Assembly: GCA_965247065.1 (NCBI GenBank)
Contig: CBDFGN010000006.1
Coordinates: 4,780,795-4,844,794, forward strand
DNA length: 64,000 bases
Direction: 5' to 3'
From: CBDFGN01 sp965247065
GTDB lineage: Bacteria > Bacteroidota > Bacteroidia > Cytophagales > Cyclobacteriaceae
Shown: positions 38,856-47,516 of the stretch, piece after piece
Layout: every line of letters starts with the position of its first letter
Position numbering within the stretch: the stretch's first letter is position 1
Position numbers and translations under genes: made by a program
The notes under the pieces: generated by a model
What the model saw: the letters and a program-made list of their open reading frames with translations, nothing else
Told to the model about the DNA's origin: nothing
Databases searched by the model: none

Positions 38856-39245
38856 ATGTACAGCAAATCGATTCTCTTAATTGACGATAACGACGTGGAC
38901 AATTTCATTCTAGAAAAATTTGTAGCCCAATCCACAGCGAACGTGAAAATCTATTCTTGCCTTACAGCAGAATCTGCCTTAGGATTTCTAAGTGAAAGTT
39001 TGAAGACTTCTAAAGTGCCTGATATGATCCTTCTGGACCTTAATATGCCAGGAATAGGCGGTTGGGGTTTTTTAAAGGAATTCCTGAAGCTAAACATTCA
39101 TAAAGACGTGGCTCTATTTCTACTGACCGGTTCTATCTACCCGGGGGATAAAGAGGAATCAAAGCAATATCCGGAGGTAAACGGATTTCTCATAAAACCA
39201 TTAGCACGCGAAAAGTTGCTGGAGCTGATCGAAAAATTCTTATGA
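38856..39245 (+). CDS. Single-domain response regulator
   Basis: A 129-residue CheY-like receiver without output domain. The acidic pair is D10-D11 (LLIDDND), the phospho-acceptor is D61 in MILLDLNMPG, the Thr switch is T91 (LFLLTGS) and the Lys is K114 (GFLIKPL). Such stand-alone receivers in Bacteroidota act by protein contact in phosphorelays. No histidine kinase is in the window. It precedes the matrixin protease by 170 bp in the same direction, but co-regulation is only a guess. Confidence 0.9.
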   Translation: MYSKSILLIDDNDVDNFILEKFVAQSTANVKIYSCLTAESALGFLSESLKTSKVPDMILLDLNMPGIGGWGFLKEFLKLNIHKDVALFLLTGSIYPGDKEESKQYPEVNGFLIKPLAREKLLELIEKFL

Positions 39246-39414
39246 CATTGCGCTGACTAGATTCCAACCAATCTCTGGAAAGCGACCCAAATGAGCATAT
39301 GCCTGAACGGGTGTAGTATTTGCTGGAAGGAATTACGCCGCATTTGAAGACGGACCAATAATCTTGTTAATGATGAATTATTTGCTTAATTTTCATTCTT
39401 CACCGGAATAAATC

Positions 39415-40512
39415 ATGGGAAAGTATAAAGATCACCTGTTTAACTCACAGGATGAGCACATTGGATTTGTTGAGAAACCCGACGGAGAGGATGTGGCTCT
39501 GCTACAGCAATTACTAACCAAATTGGGTTACCTGAAAGGCGGAGGTTTCGACAAAGGGGATTTCTGCAACAATACGCGCAAAGCCGTGATGAAATACCAG
39601 CGTTTTCATGAGTTATCAATTGACGGAGTTGCAGGACCGCAGACCAAAGAATCATTGTCATCCCCCCGTTGCGGCCTGCCCGAAGAAGACCAATTCTCTT
39701 CCAGCTTTGTCCTCAGAGGATGCAAATACGAGAATACGAATATTCTGACTTACGCCTTTGAAAATAATTCGGAAGATTTCAGCGATCCCGAGGAAGCTAG
39801 GCACCTGGTAAGGGAGGCTTTTGGAGAATGGCAAAGGGTTTGTCGCCTCAACTTTCAAGAAGTTTCGGTTTGGGAAAACCCTCAATTCCGAATTTCCTGG
39901 GAAAAGGGTCAACACGGAGATGGTAGCGCCTTCGACGGGGTGGGGAGGACGCTGGCGCATGCCTTTTATCCTCCTCCCTGCGGTGGGCCGCATTCTGGCA
40001 AGATGCATTTTGATGATGCCGAAAGTTTCGCCAATGGACATGCACCGGGGAGAATCGATTTAAGGGCCGTGGCCATCCACGAGATCGGCCATTTGCTTGG
40101 CCTGCGCCATTCCGATAAGAGGTCGGCCATCATGTTCCCGACATATAACCCTGCCCAACTGACTTTGGGAGATGATGATATCGCCGGGATACAGGATTTA
40201 TACGGCTTACCTCAAATGGAATTCCTGGCTGTTGAAAACGGCCATCTTTCTGGAAAAGGTAAGGAGGCGCGTTTTTCGTTAATGATCCCGGAAAAGGCAA
40301 AAATCAACTTAGACGGACCTGAGGACGCAGACTTCGACCTTTATGTAAAGAAGAGCGCAGAGCCCACAACTTCCGACTACGACATCAGGGCTTGGACGGT
40401 TAGTTCCGATGAAGAGATCGCAATCGACCCCGTGGAGGCTGCCAGACATCATATTCTAGTGAAAAGTTATTCAGGGAAAGGGGATTTTAAGCTAACCGTT
40501 AAACTCGTTTAA
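39415..40512 (+). CDS. Matrixin (M10A) metalloprotease with PG-binding propeptide and cysteine switch
   Basis: 365 residues in three parts. Residues 20-82: PG_binding_1 domain (EDVALLQQLLTKLGYL, YQRFHELSIDGVAGPQTKES). Residues 84-89: PRCGLP, the PRCGxP cysteine switch that keeps matrix metalloproteinases latent (C86). Residues 100-265: catalytic domain with HEIGHLLGLRH (H222, E223, H226, H232) and Met-turn M240 in IMFPTY; HGDGSAFDG and AHAFYPP resemble the structural zinc and calcium sites. Residues 270-365: a PPC-like beta domain (DADFDLYVKKS). The architecture matches animal and plant MMPs. No signal peptide is visible at the N-terminus. It is followed 21 bp later by a tyrosinase gene, so the two may be co-expressed. 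Confidence 0.88.
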   Translation: MGKYKDHLFNSQDEHIGFVEKPDGEDVALLQQLLTKLGYLKGGGFDKGDFCNNTRKAVMKYQRFHELSIDGVAGPQTKESLSSPRCGLPEEDQFSSSFVLRGCKYENTNILTYAFENNSEDFSDPEEARHLVREAFGEWQRVCRLNFQEVSVWENPQFRISWEKGQHGDGSAFDGVGRTLAHAFYPPPCGGPHSGKMHFDDAESFANGHAPGRIDLRAVAIHEIGHLLGLRHSDKRSAIMFPTYNPAQLTLGDDDIAGIQDLYGLPQMEFLAVENGHLSGKGKEARFSLMIPEKAKINLDGPEDADFDLYVKKSAEPTTSDYDIRAWTVSSDEEIAIDPVEAARHHILVKSYSGKGDFKLTVKLV

Positions 40513-40533
40513 TACCATTTAATCAACTGCTTC

Positions 40534-42063
40534 GTGAAACACACATCCATCATTGTCACAGTTATCGCATTCATTTTAGTCAGCTGCGGCGGTTCCAAGC
40601 AACCAACTACCCAGCCAAGCACGCCCACCACACCCGCCACAGGCCCTGCAGATCCGGCGCAAACATTTATCAGAGAAGACATCTATTCTTTGGCTTCCGA
40701 CGACCCAATTGTGGTGTCCTATAAGAATGGCATCAGCGCTATGCGTGCCCGCAGCGCCACGGATCCCACCAGCTGGTCCTACCAAGCGGCTATTCATGGT
40801 ACGTACGCAACTCCTGCTCGTGTTCTGTGGGATCAATGCCAGCATGGGAGCTTCTATTTCCTGGCCTGGCACAGAATGTACCTTTATTATTTCGAACGAA
40901 TTGTCAGAGCTGCCTCCAACGATCCCACTTGGTCGTTGCCTTACTGGAATTATAGTGATGATCCGGATAAAAGAAGGCTTCCCGAGGTCTTTAGGCAACC
41001 GACAAGCGGCAATCCTCTGTATAACCCCGAGCGTAACCCAAGCATCAATCTGGGTAGCCGATTGAATGCTAGTGACGTGTCCTATTCCATTGCTTTCCAA
41101 AGGACGAATTTTGTCAGTTCCCAGGGATCGGGTCTAAGTTTTGGAGGTCAACGGCTTTCTGCCCCTTCGCACTTCAATGGTCCCCACGGAAGATTAGAGA
41201 ACCAGCCTCATGATTTGGTACACGTCGGAATTGGAGGTTGGATGGGTGATCCCAACACCGCCGCTCAAGACCCCATTTTTTGGTTGCACCATGCCAACAT
41301 CGATCGTCTTTGGGAACAATGGTTAGCCCTGGGTAATGGACGGACCAATCCTACCAACGACCAGGTTTGGATGACGACACTTTTTGAATTCTTCAATGAG
41401 AGCGGCAATCGGGTAACACTGACCGGGGCGGATATTTTGAACACGGTGACTCAATTGGGATACAAATATGATGATCAACCGGAAAGTTCTTCATTAATTG
41501 CTATGGAATCCGCTAACGACGGATCAAACGAGAGTGAAACATTCGAGGCTATGCAACAAGGGGCTAAAAAGATCTATGAGGAGAATGTGAATCAGGAGGT
41601 GAGCGAGCAATTGACGACGCTTTCGATAGGGGCTGTACCCCAACCCACTGATGAGCTGATTCTGGAAAGCGTTGAAGGTACAGAATATGTTTTATACCTG
41701 GAGGGTATTACCTATGACGAGCCGCCGACGGGGTCTTTTGAGGTTTACATTAACCTTCCGCAGGAGATTACCGAGCCGGAATATGAAAGTATCTACTATG
41801 TCGGGAATATCGGGTTGTTTGGCTTCATGAATACCGACGAAGGGACTGAGTCCGAGGGAGGAATAGTGTCCTTGGAAATAGGAGAGGCTGTGAAAAACTT
41901 ACTGGAAAAGGAACAGATCAGCAGTGACGAGATCAGCGTGACGATCTACCGCAGGCCCCTGGAAGAACCGCCTGTCGATGAGGACGGTCAGGTAGAGGCG
42001 ATTCTCGAAGAACCTTTGAAGGGCTCTATCAACATCAAAAGTATCAGAGTAGACAAGCTCTAG
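40534..42063 (+). CDS. Lipoprotein tyrosinase / polyphenol oxidase with C-terminal domain
   Basis: A 509-residue protein starting at GTG 40534 with a lipoprotein signal (MKHTSIIVTVIAFILVSC, Cys18). A Pro/Thr linker is followed by the tyrosinase domain: CuA His at H88 (AIHGT), H104 (QCQHGSF) and H113 (LAWHRMYL); CuB at H226 and H230 (PHDLVHVGIGG) and H253 (FWLHHANIDRLW). About 150 C-terminal residues (GTEYVLYLEGITYDEPPTGS, YYVGNIGLFGF) form a beta domain like the PPO1_KFDV shielding domain of plant polyphenol oxidases. It should sit on the membrane facing outward and oxidise phenols there. Unlike the tyrosinase at 1160 it has its own shielding domain and no MelC1-like partner. Confidence 0.88.
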   Translation: MKHTSIIVTVIAFILVSCGGSKQPTTQPSTPTTPATGPADPAQTFIREDIYSLASDDPIVVSYKNGISAMRARSATDPTSWSYQAAIHGTYATPARVLWDQCQHGSFYFLAWHRMYLYYFERIVRAASNDPTWSLPYWNYSDDPDKRRLPEVFRQPTSGNPLYNPERNPSINLGSRLNASDVSYSIAFQRTNFVSSQGSGLSFGGQRLSAPSHFNGPHGRLENQPHDLVHVGIGGWMGDPNTAAQDPIFWLHHANIDRLWEQWLALGNGRTNPTNDQVWMTTLFEFFNESGNRVTLTGADILNTVTQLGYKYDDQPESSSLIAMESANDGSNESETFEAMQQGAKKIYEENVNQEVSEQLTTLSIGAVPQPTDELILESVEGTEYVLYLEGITYDEPPTGSFEVYINLPQEITEPEYESIYYVGNIGLFGFMNTDEGTESEGGIVSLEIGEAVKNLLEKEQISSDEISVTIYRRPLEEPPVDEDGQVEAILEEPLKGSINIKSIRVDKL

Positions 42064-42107
42064 AAAGGATACGAAAGGTAACGAAGCAGTCATGAAAGCA
42101 TGACTTG

Positions 42108-42688
42108 TTATGCATTGTTCATCTTGATCAACTCGCTCACACTCCCCCGGTATTTCTGCCACAGGTCCAGGCCACTTTCCCCCACATCCTCTTCATAGTA
42201 GCTGCGGTAGAGGGTGATATCTTGCTCCTGCAGGTCGATATGATGCCATATATCGCACACGTAAAACTGGTTACATCCTACCAGGTGGGTCCCCAGCTCC
42301 AGGGCAATCCTCTCCCCGACTCTAGGCACGAAGGGCAGTTGCAGGGAAAGGTAGGCCGACAGGTTGAAGAAGGAATACAAGTGCAGGTTCATCTGGTAGG
42401 AAGAGATTGGGATGGTGGTGTCTTTCAGCCCCCACGGCTCTCCCCATCCGGAGAGGAATACGGTGAGATCACTATAAAGGAGGTGGCAGAGGCGTATAAG
42501 TTTGGCGTAGGACATGTCCAGGTGTTGGGCGATCCGGGAGTGCGCCGGCGGTCGGTCGCCGTCCTCATCGTAATAATCAATTTGCTCAAGATATTGGAGC
42601 GATGGGTAATACGGTTTTTTCGGGTCGGCAAAGCAGTGCATATGGTCCTTGGGGGCAGGTAGATCGCCCCCTCCGCCAGCGGCTGCAA
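42108..42688 (-). pseudogene. Unknown-family protein, copy 2, N-terminal damage
   Basis: Paralogue of 38102-38648. Adding one C in CCCCC near 42655 joins LQPLAEGAIYLP to PKDHMHCFADPKKPYYPSLQ and gives about 190 residues ending GSVSELIKMNNA. The middle keeps the helix-turn-helix-like HSRIAQHLDMSYAKLIRLCH that copy 1 partly lacks. The N-terminal 20 residues of copy 1 (MPRPKKP...) have no counterpart: the sequence runs straight into the stop codon of the upstream NAD-binding gene. Start taken as TTG 42688. Possibly non-functional. Confidence 0.55.
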
Positions 42689-42718
42689 AAAATTGTTTGC
42701 GGCACTGAAATAGCGGCC

Positions 42719-43465
42719 CTACCCACACACACCGACTGCTGTTCGAAGATAGGTGTCATCAGTAATTTGGTTCAGCATGAAATCCGCAACATCCGCCCGG
42801 GAGATATTTACCGTCCAAATGAAGTTACCGACATAAGGACCATGACGATACGCATTTCGCTTTTTTCGATTTGTCAAGACGCCGGGTCGCACAATCACCC
42901 ATTCCACATCGCTAGCCGCAATCAACCTTTCCTGGCGCGTTTTATCCCAGAAATAGAAGGGCAGAATCACTGGAATGACGAAGAAGGTGTAGTAAAGACC
43001 CATACGCCCCACACTATTCCCTATGCCGAGAGAGGTCTCACAGACGAGCCGTGGAACGCGGTGAGTCTCCATGGCACGGAGGAGGTTCCGAGTCCCTTCT
43101 GACAGAATTCGTGTTGGATAAAACCATCGCTTGTGGCCAAGAGCGGAAATCACCGCCTCTTGGCCTCGAACAGCCGCCTCAACGGAGGCGTAGTCAAGCA
43201 TATTGCCCTGAAGGATCTTCAGTTGCGGATGTTCAATCTTCAGCTTTGATGGATTTCGAACGAGCGCCGTCACCGTATAGCCTCGCTCCAATGCTTGCAT
43301 TACGAGTTGACGACCGGTTCCACCAGTTGCACCTAGGATCAACAGTCGTGGGGGGCGCTTTCGAGATATCCGAGATGAGGTTGTAATCTGAGACGTGAAC
43401 CCTGCGTGCACCAAGGCGGCTGAAAGTGCCATCGCATAAAGAATCAAAAGAAGAAGAAGCTTCAT
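42719..43465 (-). CDS. NAD(P)-binding oxidoreductase of the atypical SDR / NmrA type
   Basis: A 248-residue protein. A hydrophobic leader (MKLLLLLILYAMALSAALVH) precedes the Rossmann motif RLLILGATGGTGRQLVMQAL, then ALVRNPSKL and the LQGNMLDYASVEAAVRGQEA segment that marks atypical short-chain dehydrogenases. It lacks a canonical YxxxK. A second hydrophobic stretch (LYYTFFVIPVILPFYFW) suggests membrane contact. Members of this group act as NADPH sensors or reductases; the ligand here is unknown. It is convergent with nothing and followed closely by the damaged gene at 42108. Confidence 0.75.
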   Translation of the reverse strand: MKLLLLLILYAMALSAALVHAGFTSQITTSSRISRKRPPRLLILGATGGTGRQLVMQALERGYTVTALVRNPSKLKIEHPQLKILQGNMLDYASVEAAVRGQEAVISALGHKRWFYPTRILSEGTRNLLRAMETHRVPRLVCETSLGIGNSVGRMGLYYTFFVIPVILPFYFWDKTRQERLIAASDVEWVIVRPGVLTNRKKRNAYRHGPYVGNFIWTVNISRADVADFMLNQITDDTYLRTAVGVCG

Positions 43466-44171
43466 ATTAATATTCCTTTGGCTCGCGCTTACATATATTT
43501 TGCTGCCAATAGCGCGATTAAAGTAATATAAGGGGTATTATTCGATTGGACAAAAAGAAATACTAAAGTGGGTGTAAACGCGATGAAATGAGGGTGCTTT
43601 GTGTTTTAAATCCCTCCGCCCTAGTTTTTAATCCGGATTTTCAGGATTTCTCAAAATTTGACTTCAATAGATCGCTTCTAACCAATGATCTCAGGTCTGA
43701 CCCTATAAGAGTACCCCTTAATTTTAACCTCTCGAATCAAGGGGCAATTTGACCTTTCGATTATAAATATCTTTTAGCGTACCCTCCCCATCCCGACTCC
43801 CTCTTTTCCCTTCCCATCAATCATGGCTACAAGATAAGGAACCTGGCCGGACAGCTCCCAAAAGACTTCGGCATAAAGCCGCCGTCACGGACGGCCTTTT
43901 TTATTCAGCCTGGTTCTACCTGACCAAGGGGTGCTGGTAATTTAACGGTGGGTTTGGCGGGCATGCACGGTAGACTCTCCAGGGTCTGAGGCCCCTCTAT
44001 CTTTCCGCTTAAGTCAATTCCCACTCACCTTTTTCTTTTCACCGGCAAAAGCCACCTCTAGTTTATTCCGATTCCTTTTGGTCGCAGCTGGCCGTCCCGC
44101 TTGCCCGTCCACTCCGGCCAGAACCCTTGGTGAGGCTGCCATAATTGATGTCTCACTAAAATTTCAAAATC
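43466..44171. other. Intergenic stretch with repeat members and a terminator-like hairpin
   Basis: About 700 bp without a supported gene. It holds a degenerate copy of the TTTGACCCTTCGA repeat (43748-43760), the TTTCCGCTTAAGT repeat (44002-44014) and the CTTTTCACCGGCAAAA repeat (44034-44049). The hairpin at 43880 is listed separately. Confidence 0.4.
43880..43901 (+). terminator. Terminator-like hairpin
   Basis: GCCGTC-ACG-GACGGC (43880-43894) is followed by CTTTTTT on the plus strand, a canonical intrinsic terminator shape. No plus-strand gene ends nearby, so it may belong to a lost gene or to a repeat unit. Confidence 0.5.
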
Positions 44172-44495
44172 ATGAAGCTGTTCACCAAGGAAATCGAAAG
44201 CAAGCTGCAAGCCCAGTATGTTAAAGGCAATGACTTGGAAGCCCAGGATGTTATCGCCAAGATCTTCAATCCCTGTGGGCATGGCACCTGGTACCTGATC
44301 AATCAGGATCCAGAAGATCCGGACTACCTTTGGGCTATCGTGGACCTGATGGAAGTAGAAATTGGTAGCGTCTCAAAGAAAGAGCTTGAGCAAACTCGGA
44401 CAAGATTCGATCTGACTTTAGAAAGAGATCGGTATTTCGAGCTGGTCAATGCTCAGAAACTCTACAGAGGCCTAAAAAGAGGGGAGCACTATTAG
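44172..44495 (+). CDS. DUF2958 family protein
   Basis: A 107-residue protein with the DUF2958 pattern: MKLFTKEIESKLQAQY at the start, VIAKIFNPCGHGTWYLINQD, LWAIVDLMEVEIGSVSKKEL and the ending ERDRYFELVNAQKLYRGL. The family is common on conjugative elements and plasmids and has no known function. A remnant of a second copy (EFGLGPERDLYFEPINAQKL) lies at 60811-60903. The sequence after the stop (GCCCCGGCCG, then ACCGGTTTTATCTGGCCAAG) is shared with that remnant. Confidence 0.82.
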   Translation: MKLFTKEIESKLQAQYVKGNDLEAQDVIAKIFNPCGHGTWYLINQDPEDPDYLWAIVDLMEVEIGSVSKKELEQTRTRFDLTLERDRYFELVNAQKLYRGLKRGEHY

Positions 44496-44785
44496 CCCCG
44501 GCCGCAGGCACCGGTTTTATCTGGCCAAGGTAGTGTCGTGCTCATAGGGAGCCTTGGTCGGGGCAGTCAACTGGCCAATGGACAATTTTTTCCCGCTTAA
44601 GTACCTCTAGCCCACCGGTCACAGACCGGATTTATTTGGCCAAGGGATTTTGCTACCAATTGGTTGGTCTTACCGGGCATTTGGCGGGCTCAAAATCATT
44701 TTCCCGCTCAAGTAAATCCATTGGAACCCCTCCCCTCATTCTTTCCGCTTTAGTCCCTTCCCTCTTGGGAGATTGGCAATGTTTT
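44496..44785. repeat. Cluster of dispersed repeats
   Basis: Contains ACCGGTTTTATCTGGCCAAG (about 44512-44531), TTCCCGCTTAAGTA (44590-44603), ACCGGTCACAGACCGG with TTTATTTGGCCAAG (44614-44644), TTCCCGCTCAAGTA (44701-44714) and TTTCCGCTTTAGTC (44742-44755). The same units recur near 60904-61012 and elsewhere. No gene is supported here. Confidence 0.6.
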
Positions 44786-45121
44786 TCAACGTGGTGCGTA
44801 GAAGATTATCAATGCGCCTATCAATGTCATTAGTGCTCCGATAATTTCATATTTATCTGGACTTTTCTTATCTACGATAAAGCCCCAAATAATTGACGAA
44901 ACAATAAAAATTCCCCCATAAGCTGCATACACCCTTCCAAAATGTGCAGGTTGTAGTGTTGGAATTATTCCATATCCAAAAAGAACTAATCCTCCTAGCA
45001 ATCCATAAAGCCATGTTCCTTTTTCTTTCAGCCATCGCCATACTAAATATCCTCCTCCAATTTCAAATAGTGCTGCTGCAAAAAATAATGCCAGTGTGGT
45101 GACTACTACTGCTGATGCCAT
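44786..45121 (-). CDS. YnfA-family (UPF0060) small membrane protein, copy 1
   Basis: About 111 residues and four transmembrane helices. Family hallmarks are FEIGGGYLVWRWLKE, LVLFGYGIIPTLQP, RVYAAYGGIFIVSSIIWGF and ALIIFYAPR. YnfA proteins belong to the drug/metabolite transporter superfamily and resemble small multidrug resistance pumps, which act as dimers. Start taken at 45121 (MASAVV); an upstream ATG at 45145 adds 8 residues. It overlaps the end of the upstream paralogue, so the pair is translationally coupled. Confidence 0.88.
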   Translation of the reverse strand: MASAVVVTTLALFFAAALFEIGGGYLVWRWLKEKGTWLYGLLGGLVLFGYGIIPTLQPAHFGRVYAAYGGIFIVSSIIWGFIVDKKSPDKYEIIGALMTLIGALIIFYAPR

Positions 45122-45495
45122 ATGGATTCCCCCTTTCTTGGCCAATAGAATATTATGCCAACTCCGATAAGCGCAATTGTGGCGCCAATTATGTCAAATT
45201 GATCTGGTGCAATTCCTTCAAAAATCCAACCCCATAACATTGCCATAGTAATAAATACTCCACCATAAGCAGCATAGATTCTATGAAAATGAGATGGCTG
45301 AAAAGTTGGAACAATTCCATACAAGAACAACACCAAACCTCCAATAACACCAATCAACCAGCTATAACTTTCGCGCAACCACAACCATACTAAATATCCC
45401 CCACCTATTTCTAAAAGTCCGGCTAAGAAAAAGAAGAAAATAGTTGTTACAATCTTTTTTGTTTTAGGGAGCATTGATATTTCTGATATTTTCAT
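45106..45495 (-). CDS. YnfA-family (UPF0060) small membrane protein, copy 2
   Basis: 129 residues, four transmembrane helices, same signatures as its neighbour (LLEIGGGYLVWLWLRES, LVLFLYGIVPTFQP, RIYAAYGGVFITMAMLWGW). It has an extra N-terminal stretch (MKISEISMLPKTKK) and a longer tail (RKGESIWHQQ). It is the first gene of a two-gene unit, overlapping copy 1. Two diverged neighbours suggest a heterodimeric transporter like the paired SMR proteins; this is inference. Confidence 0.88.
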   Translation of the reverse strand: MKISEISMLPKTKKIVTTIFFFFLAGLLEIGGGYLVWLWLRESYSWLIGVIGGLVLFLYGIVPTFQPSHFHRIYAAYGGVFITMAMLWGWIFEGIAPDQFDIIGATIALIGVGIIFYWPRKGESIWHQQ

Positions 45496-45878
45496 TTACA
45501 TAAACATTACCCCGATAACCGTGAAAACTCAACTTCTTCATTCGGCTCCGCTTCACTAGGATCAGGTTGCACTTCGGTTTCCCAAATTTTGCTCAGTACG
45601 TTCCAAAACCTCCTTAAATTCCAAACGTTGTAGGTCCATATCCTAGGACCCCAGAATTTTGAGACCCATTTTTTCTTTTAACCGGCAAAAGCAAAATGCC
45701 CTTGCCCTTATTTCAATATAACTCCAAAACAGAACCCGTCAAATCGCGGTCCCGCCGTAAAGGTGTGAGGGTGAGTATTGGTGTGAAGTGTGTGCAATGC
45801 TACTGGAGCGAGATTCTTCCGCTTTAGTTCTGCCACATTGGATCTAGCCTACTTTTTCTTTTCACCGGCAATTCCCTT
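45496..45878. other. Intergenic stretch with repeat members
   Basis: No gene is supported. It contains CTTTTAACCGGCAAAA (45674-45689), TTCCGCTTTAGTTC (45816-45829) and CTTTTCACCGGCAA (45858-45871), members of the dispersed repeat families. The promoter of the YnfA pair must lie near 45500-45560. Confidence 0.45.
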
Positions 45879-45920
45879 TTGGCCATGATTGTAATAAATT
45901 CAGGAAGGAATTTTTTAAAA

Positions 45921-46409
45921 ATGAAAGTCGAGCAATATAGAGACCTGGAGCTTCACAAAATCTTTATCTGCAGAGACTACCGGCCGTATTCTAACCGCGA
46001 TCGGTCCTGTGATTTTCATCCTGCCAATGAAGAGGCACGCAATGAGAAATGTCCCAAAAAATTCAGTGGGTTGATGTGTTATGCCAGGAAGTGGGCTTTT
46101 GAGAAAGCGTTCAATCAATTCACATGGCCTCAGGATGGCAAGCTTATCACCATAGAAAACTACCGGCGACTGCTTTCAAAGAAGCAGCAAAAAGAATTTC
46201 TCCTAATGGTCAAAAACTCTGAGAAAGCCTCTGATACCCGGCAGATCTTTCTGGTAGAAGGAAAACTTAAGAAAGACTGGTATAGAAAAACTCTACTTGG
46301 GTTAGAAGAACGGACTTACTCTATTCTCAATAAACTTTCAGCCAAACCCTCAACAAAAAGGGCAATCTTGGGAATGTCTAACGTATCTATGGTGTCTGTT
46401 GGTTCGTGA
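45921..46409 (+). CDS. Unknown protein overlapping a convergent peptidase gene
   Basis: Starting at ATG 45921 gives about 162 residues: MKVEQYRDLELHKIFICRDY, a Cys-containing region (CDFHPANEEARNEKCPKKF, CYARKW) and a helical basic C-terminal half. The last 94 bp overlap the convergent M28 peptidase gene, so the C-terminal residues (RAILGMSNVSMVSVGS) probably are not the original ones and the gene may be truncated by a rearrangement. Family not recognised. Confidence 0.5.
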   Translation: MKVEQYRDLELHKIFICRDYRPYSNRDRSCDFHPANEEARNEKCPKKFSGLMCYARKWAFEKAFNQFTWPQDGKLITIENYRRLLSKKQQKEFLLMVKNSEKASDTRQIFLVEGKLKKDWYRKTLLGLEERTYSILNKLSAKPSTKRAILGMSNVSMVSVGS

Positions 46410-47170
46410 TAGTTTGGATTTCGGTAAAAGGCGGTATCGGTGATCATCACTGCACTATATCCAAATTTCCAATAGTTAAGATGATCAGAAAAGTCCACTC
46501 CGGGAATCAGCCGGGGACCCTTGAACAGCCGGGTTTTGATTCTGGCATTTTTTTGCAGCTGCTCGGTAATTTCCCCAGCGAACTCCCCGCTCCAAAGCTT
46601 CTGGACCACGGTAATAAAGTTCCCATACCTTCCATACAACCACTGCAGGAAAAAAATGGGATAGTGATGAGAATTCTTTTTTTCCGAATAGTAACTTATC
46701 ATTTCCAGGCAAATCATCCCTTTTACCGGATTTTTTTGGTCATGCAGGAACTTGGCATGCACATAACTGCCCATCTGCCTGGTGCCAAAGAACGGGGGCT
46801 CCTCCAGTGCAAAGGCCACCAGATCAACCCGGTAGGGTAATTTCTCATCTCTCAACAGCCGCGAAAGCTCCAATAAGCCCGCTACCCCGCTGGCGTTGTC
46901 ATCAGCTCCCGGCTGATCACCAGCCACATCGTAGTGTGCGCCTACTATAATGCGTTCGCCCTCGTCAGGACCCAGGGAACAGATGATGTTCTTATAGGTC
47001 GCGCCTTCCACTTCAAATTCCTGTTCGCATACCACAGATGAAGATTTTTGAAATTCCTCCTTTATGTAATTCGCCACGCTATTCAGTGTCTCCACATGTA
47101 CAAAGTTTCTGGGTTTTTCAGTATTTACGATTTTCTCTAAGTCCCTTCTTATTCTCAGTGAATTTGTCAT
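46316..47170 (-). CDS. M28-family zinc peptidase
   Basis: A metallopeptidase of about 284 residues. Zinc-site motifs appear in order: H in IIVGAHYDVAGD, D in PGADDNASGVAGLLELSRLL, the E pair in FALEEPPFFGTRQMGS, a further acidic ligand in MICLEMISYY, and H in NPNYHEPTDTIDTLD. These define M28 aminopeptidases and glutaminyl-cyclase-like enzymes. No clear signal peptide: start chosen at 47170 (MTNSLRIRRDLEK), with an alternative 27 bp upstream. Likely a cytoplasmic aminopeptidase. Confidence 0.87.
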   Translation of the reverse strand: MTNSLRIRRDLEKIVNTEKPRNFVHVETLNSVANYIKEEFQKSSSVVCEQEFEVEGATYKNIICSLGPDEGERIIVGAHYDVAGDQPGADDNASGVAGLLELSRLLRDEKLPYRVDLVAFALEEPPFFGTRQMGSYVHAKFLHDQKNPVKGMICLEMISYYSEKKNSHHYPIFFLQWLYGRYGNFITVVQKLWSGEFAGEITEQLQKNARIKTRLFKGPRLIPGVDFSDHLNYWKFGYSAVMITDTAFYRNPNYHEPTDTIDTLDIPKIALFVEGLAESLLRIE

Positions 47171-47516
47171 TGCATGATCATTCGCGGGGGAGAGCAAAGG
47201 AGAAAAAGCCCTTCCCTAAATCGCTTTTTCAGGTTTGAAAAATTTGGCCTCCCCAACAAGCATTTTTTTCTCCGCCCTGATTCCTGCTAGCGCAAAGTTA
47301 CAAAGCTGGTGGCCAGAACATGAAATGGAATTGCAAGGGTTGTGCCAAAAAGATAATCAATGAGAATAAGCCTAACCGCCAAAGGGAACCCTAGCACATC
47401 CACACGGTTACATATTGACTGGCTTGCGTATATATCCAAGGCAAAAAGTAAGTGGGTTTCGAAGGGGTTGTTATAACTTTGCCAGCTGAATCATCGACAA
47501 CTAACCAAAGAACCAT
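47171..47516. promoter_or_regulatory. Divergent promoter region with a -7 box at 47474
   Basis: A 346-bp gap between divergent genes. TAACTTTG (47474-47481) fits the Bacteroidota TAnnTTTG -7 box, 36 bp before the ATG at 47517. No other gene or repeat is seen. Confidence 0.5.

Noticed and set aside
40576..41100. 174-codon minus-strand open frame
   Set aside because: Antisense to the lipoprotein tyrosinase, with composition typical of a shadow frame.
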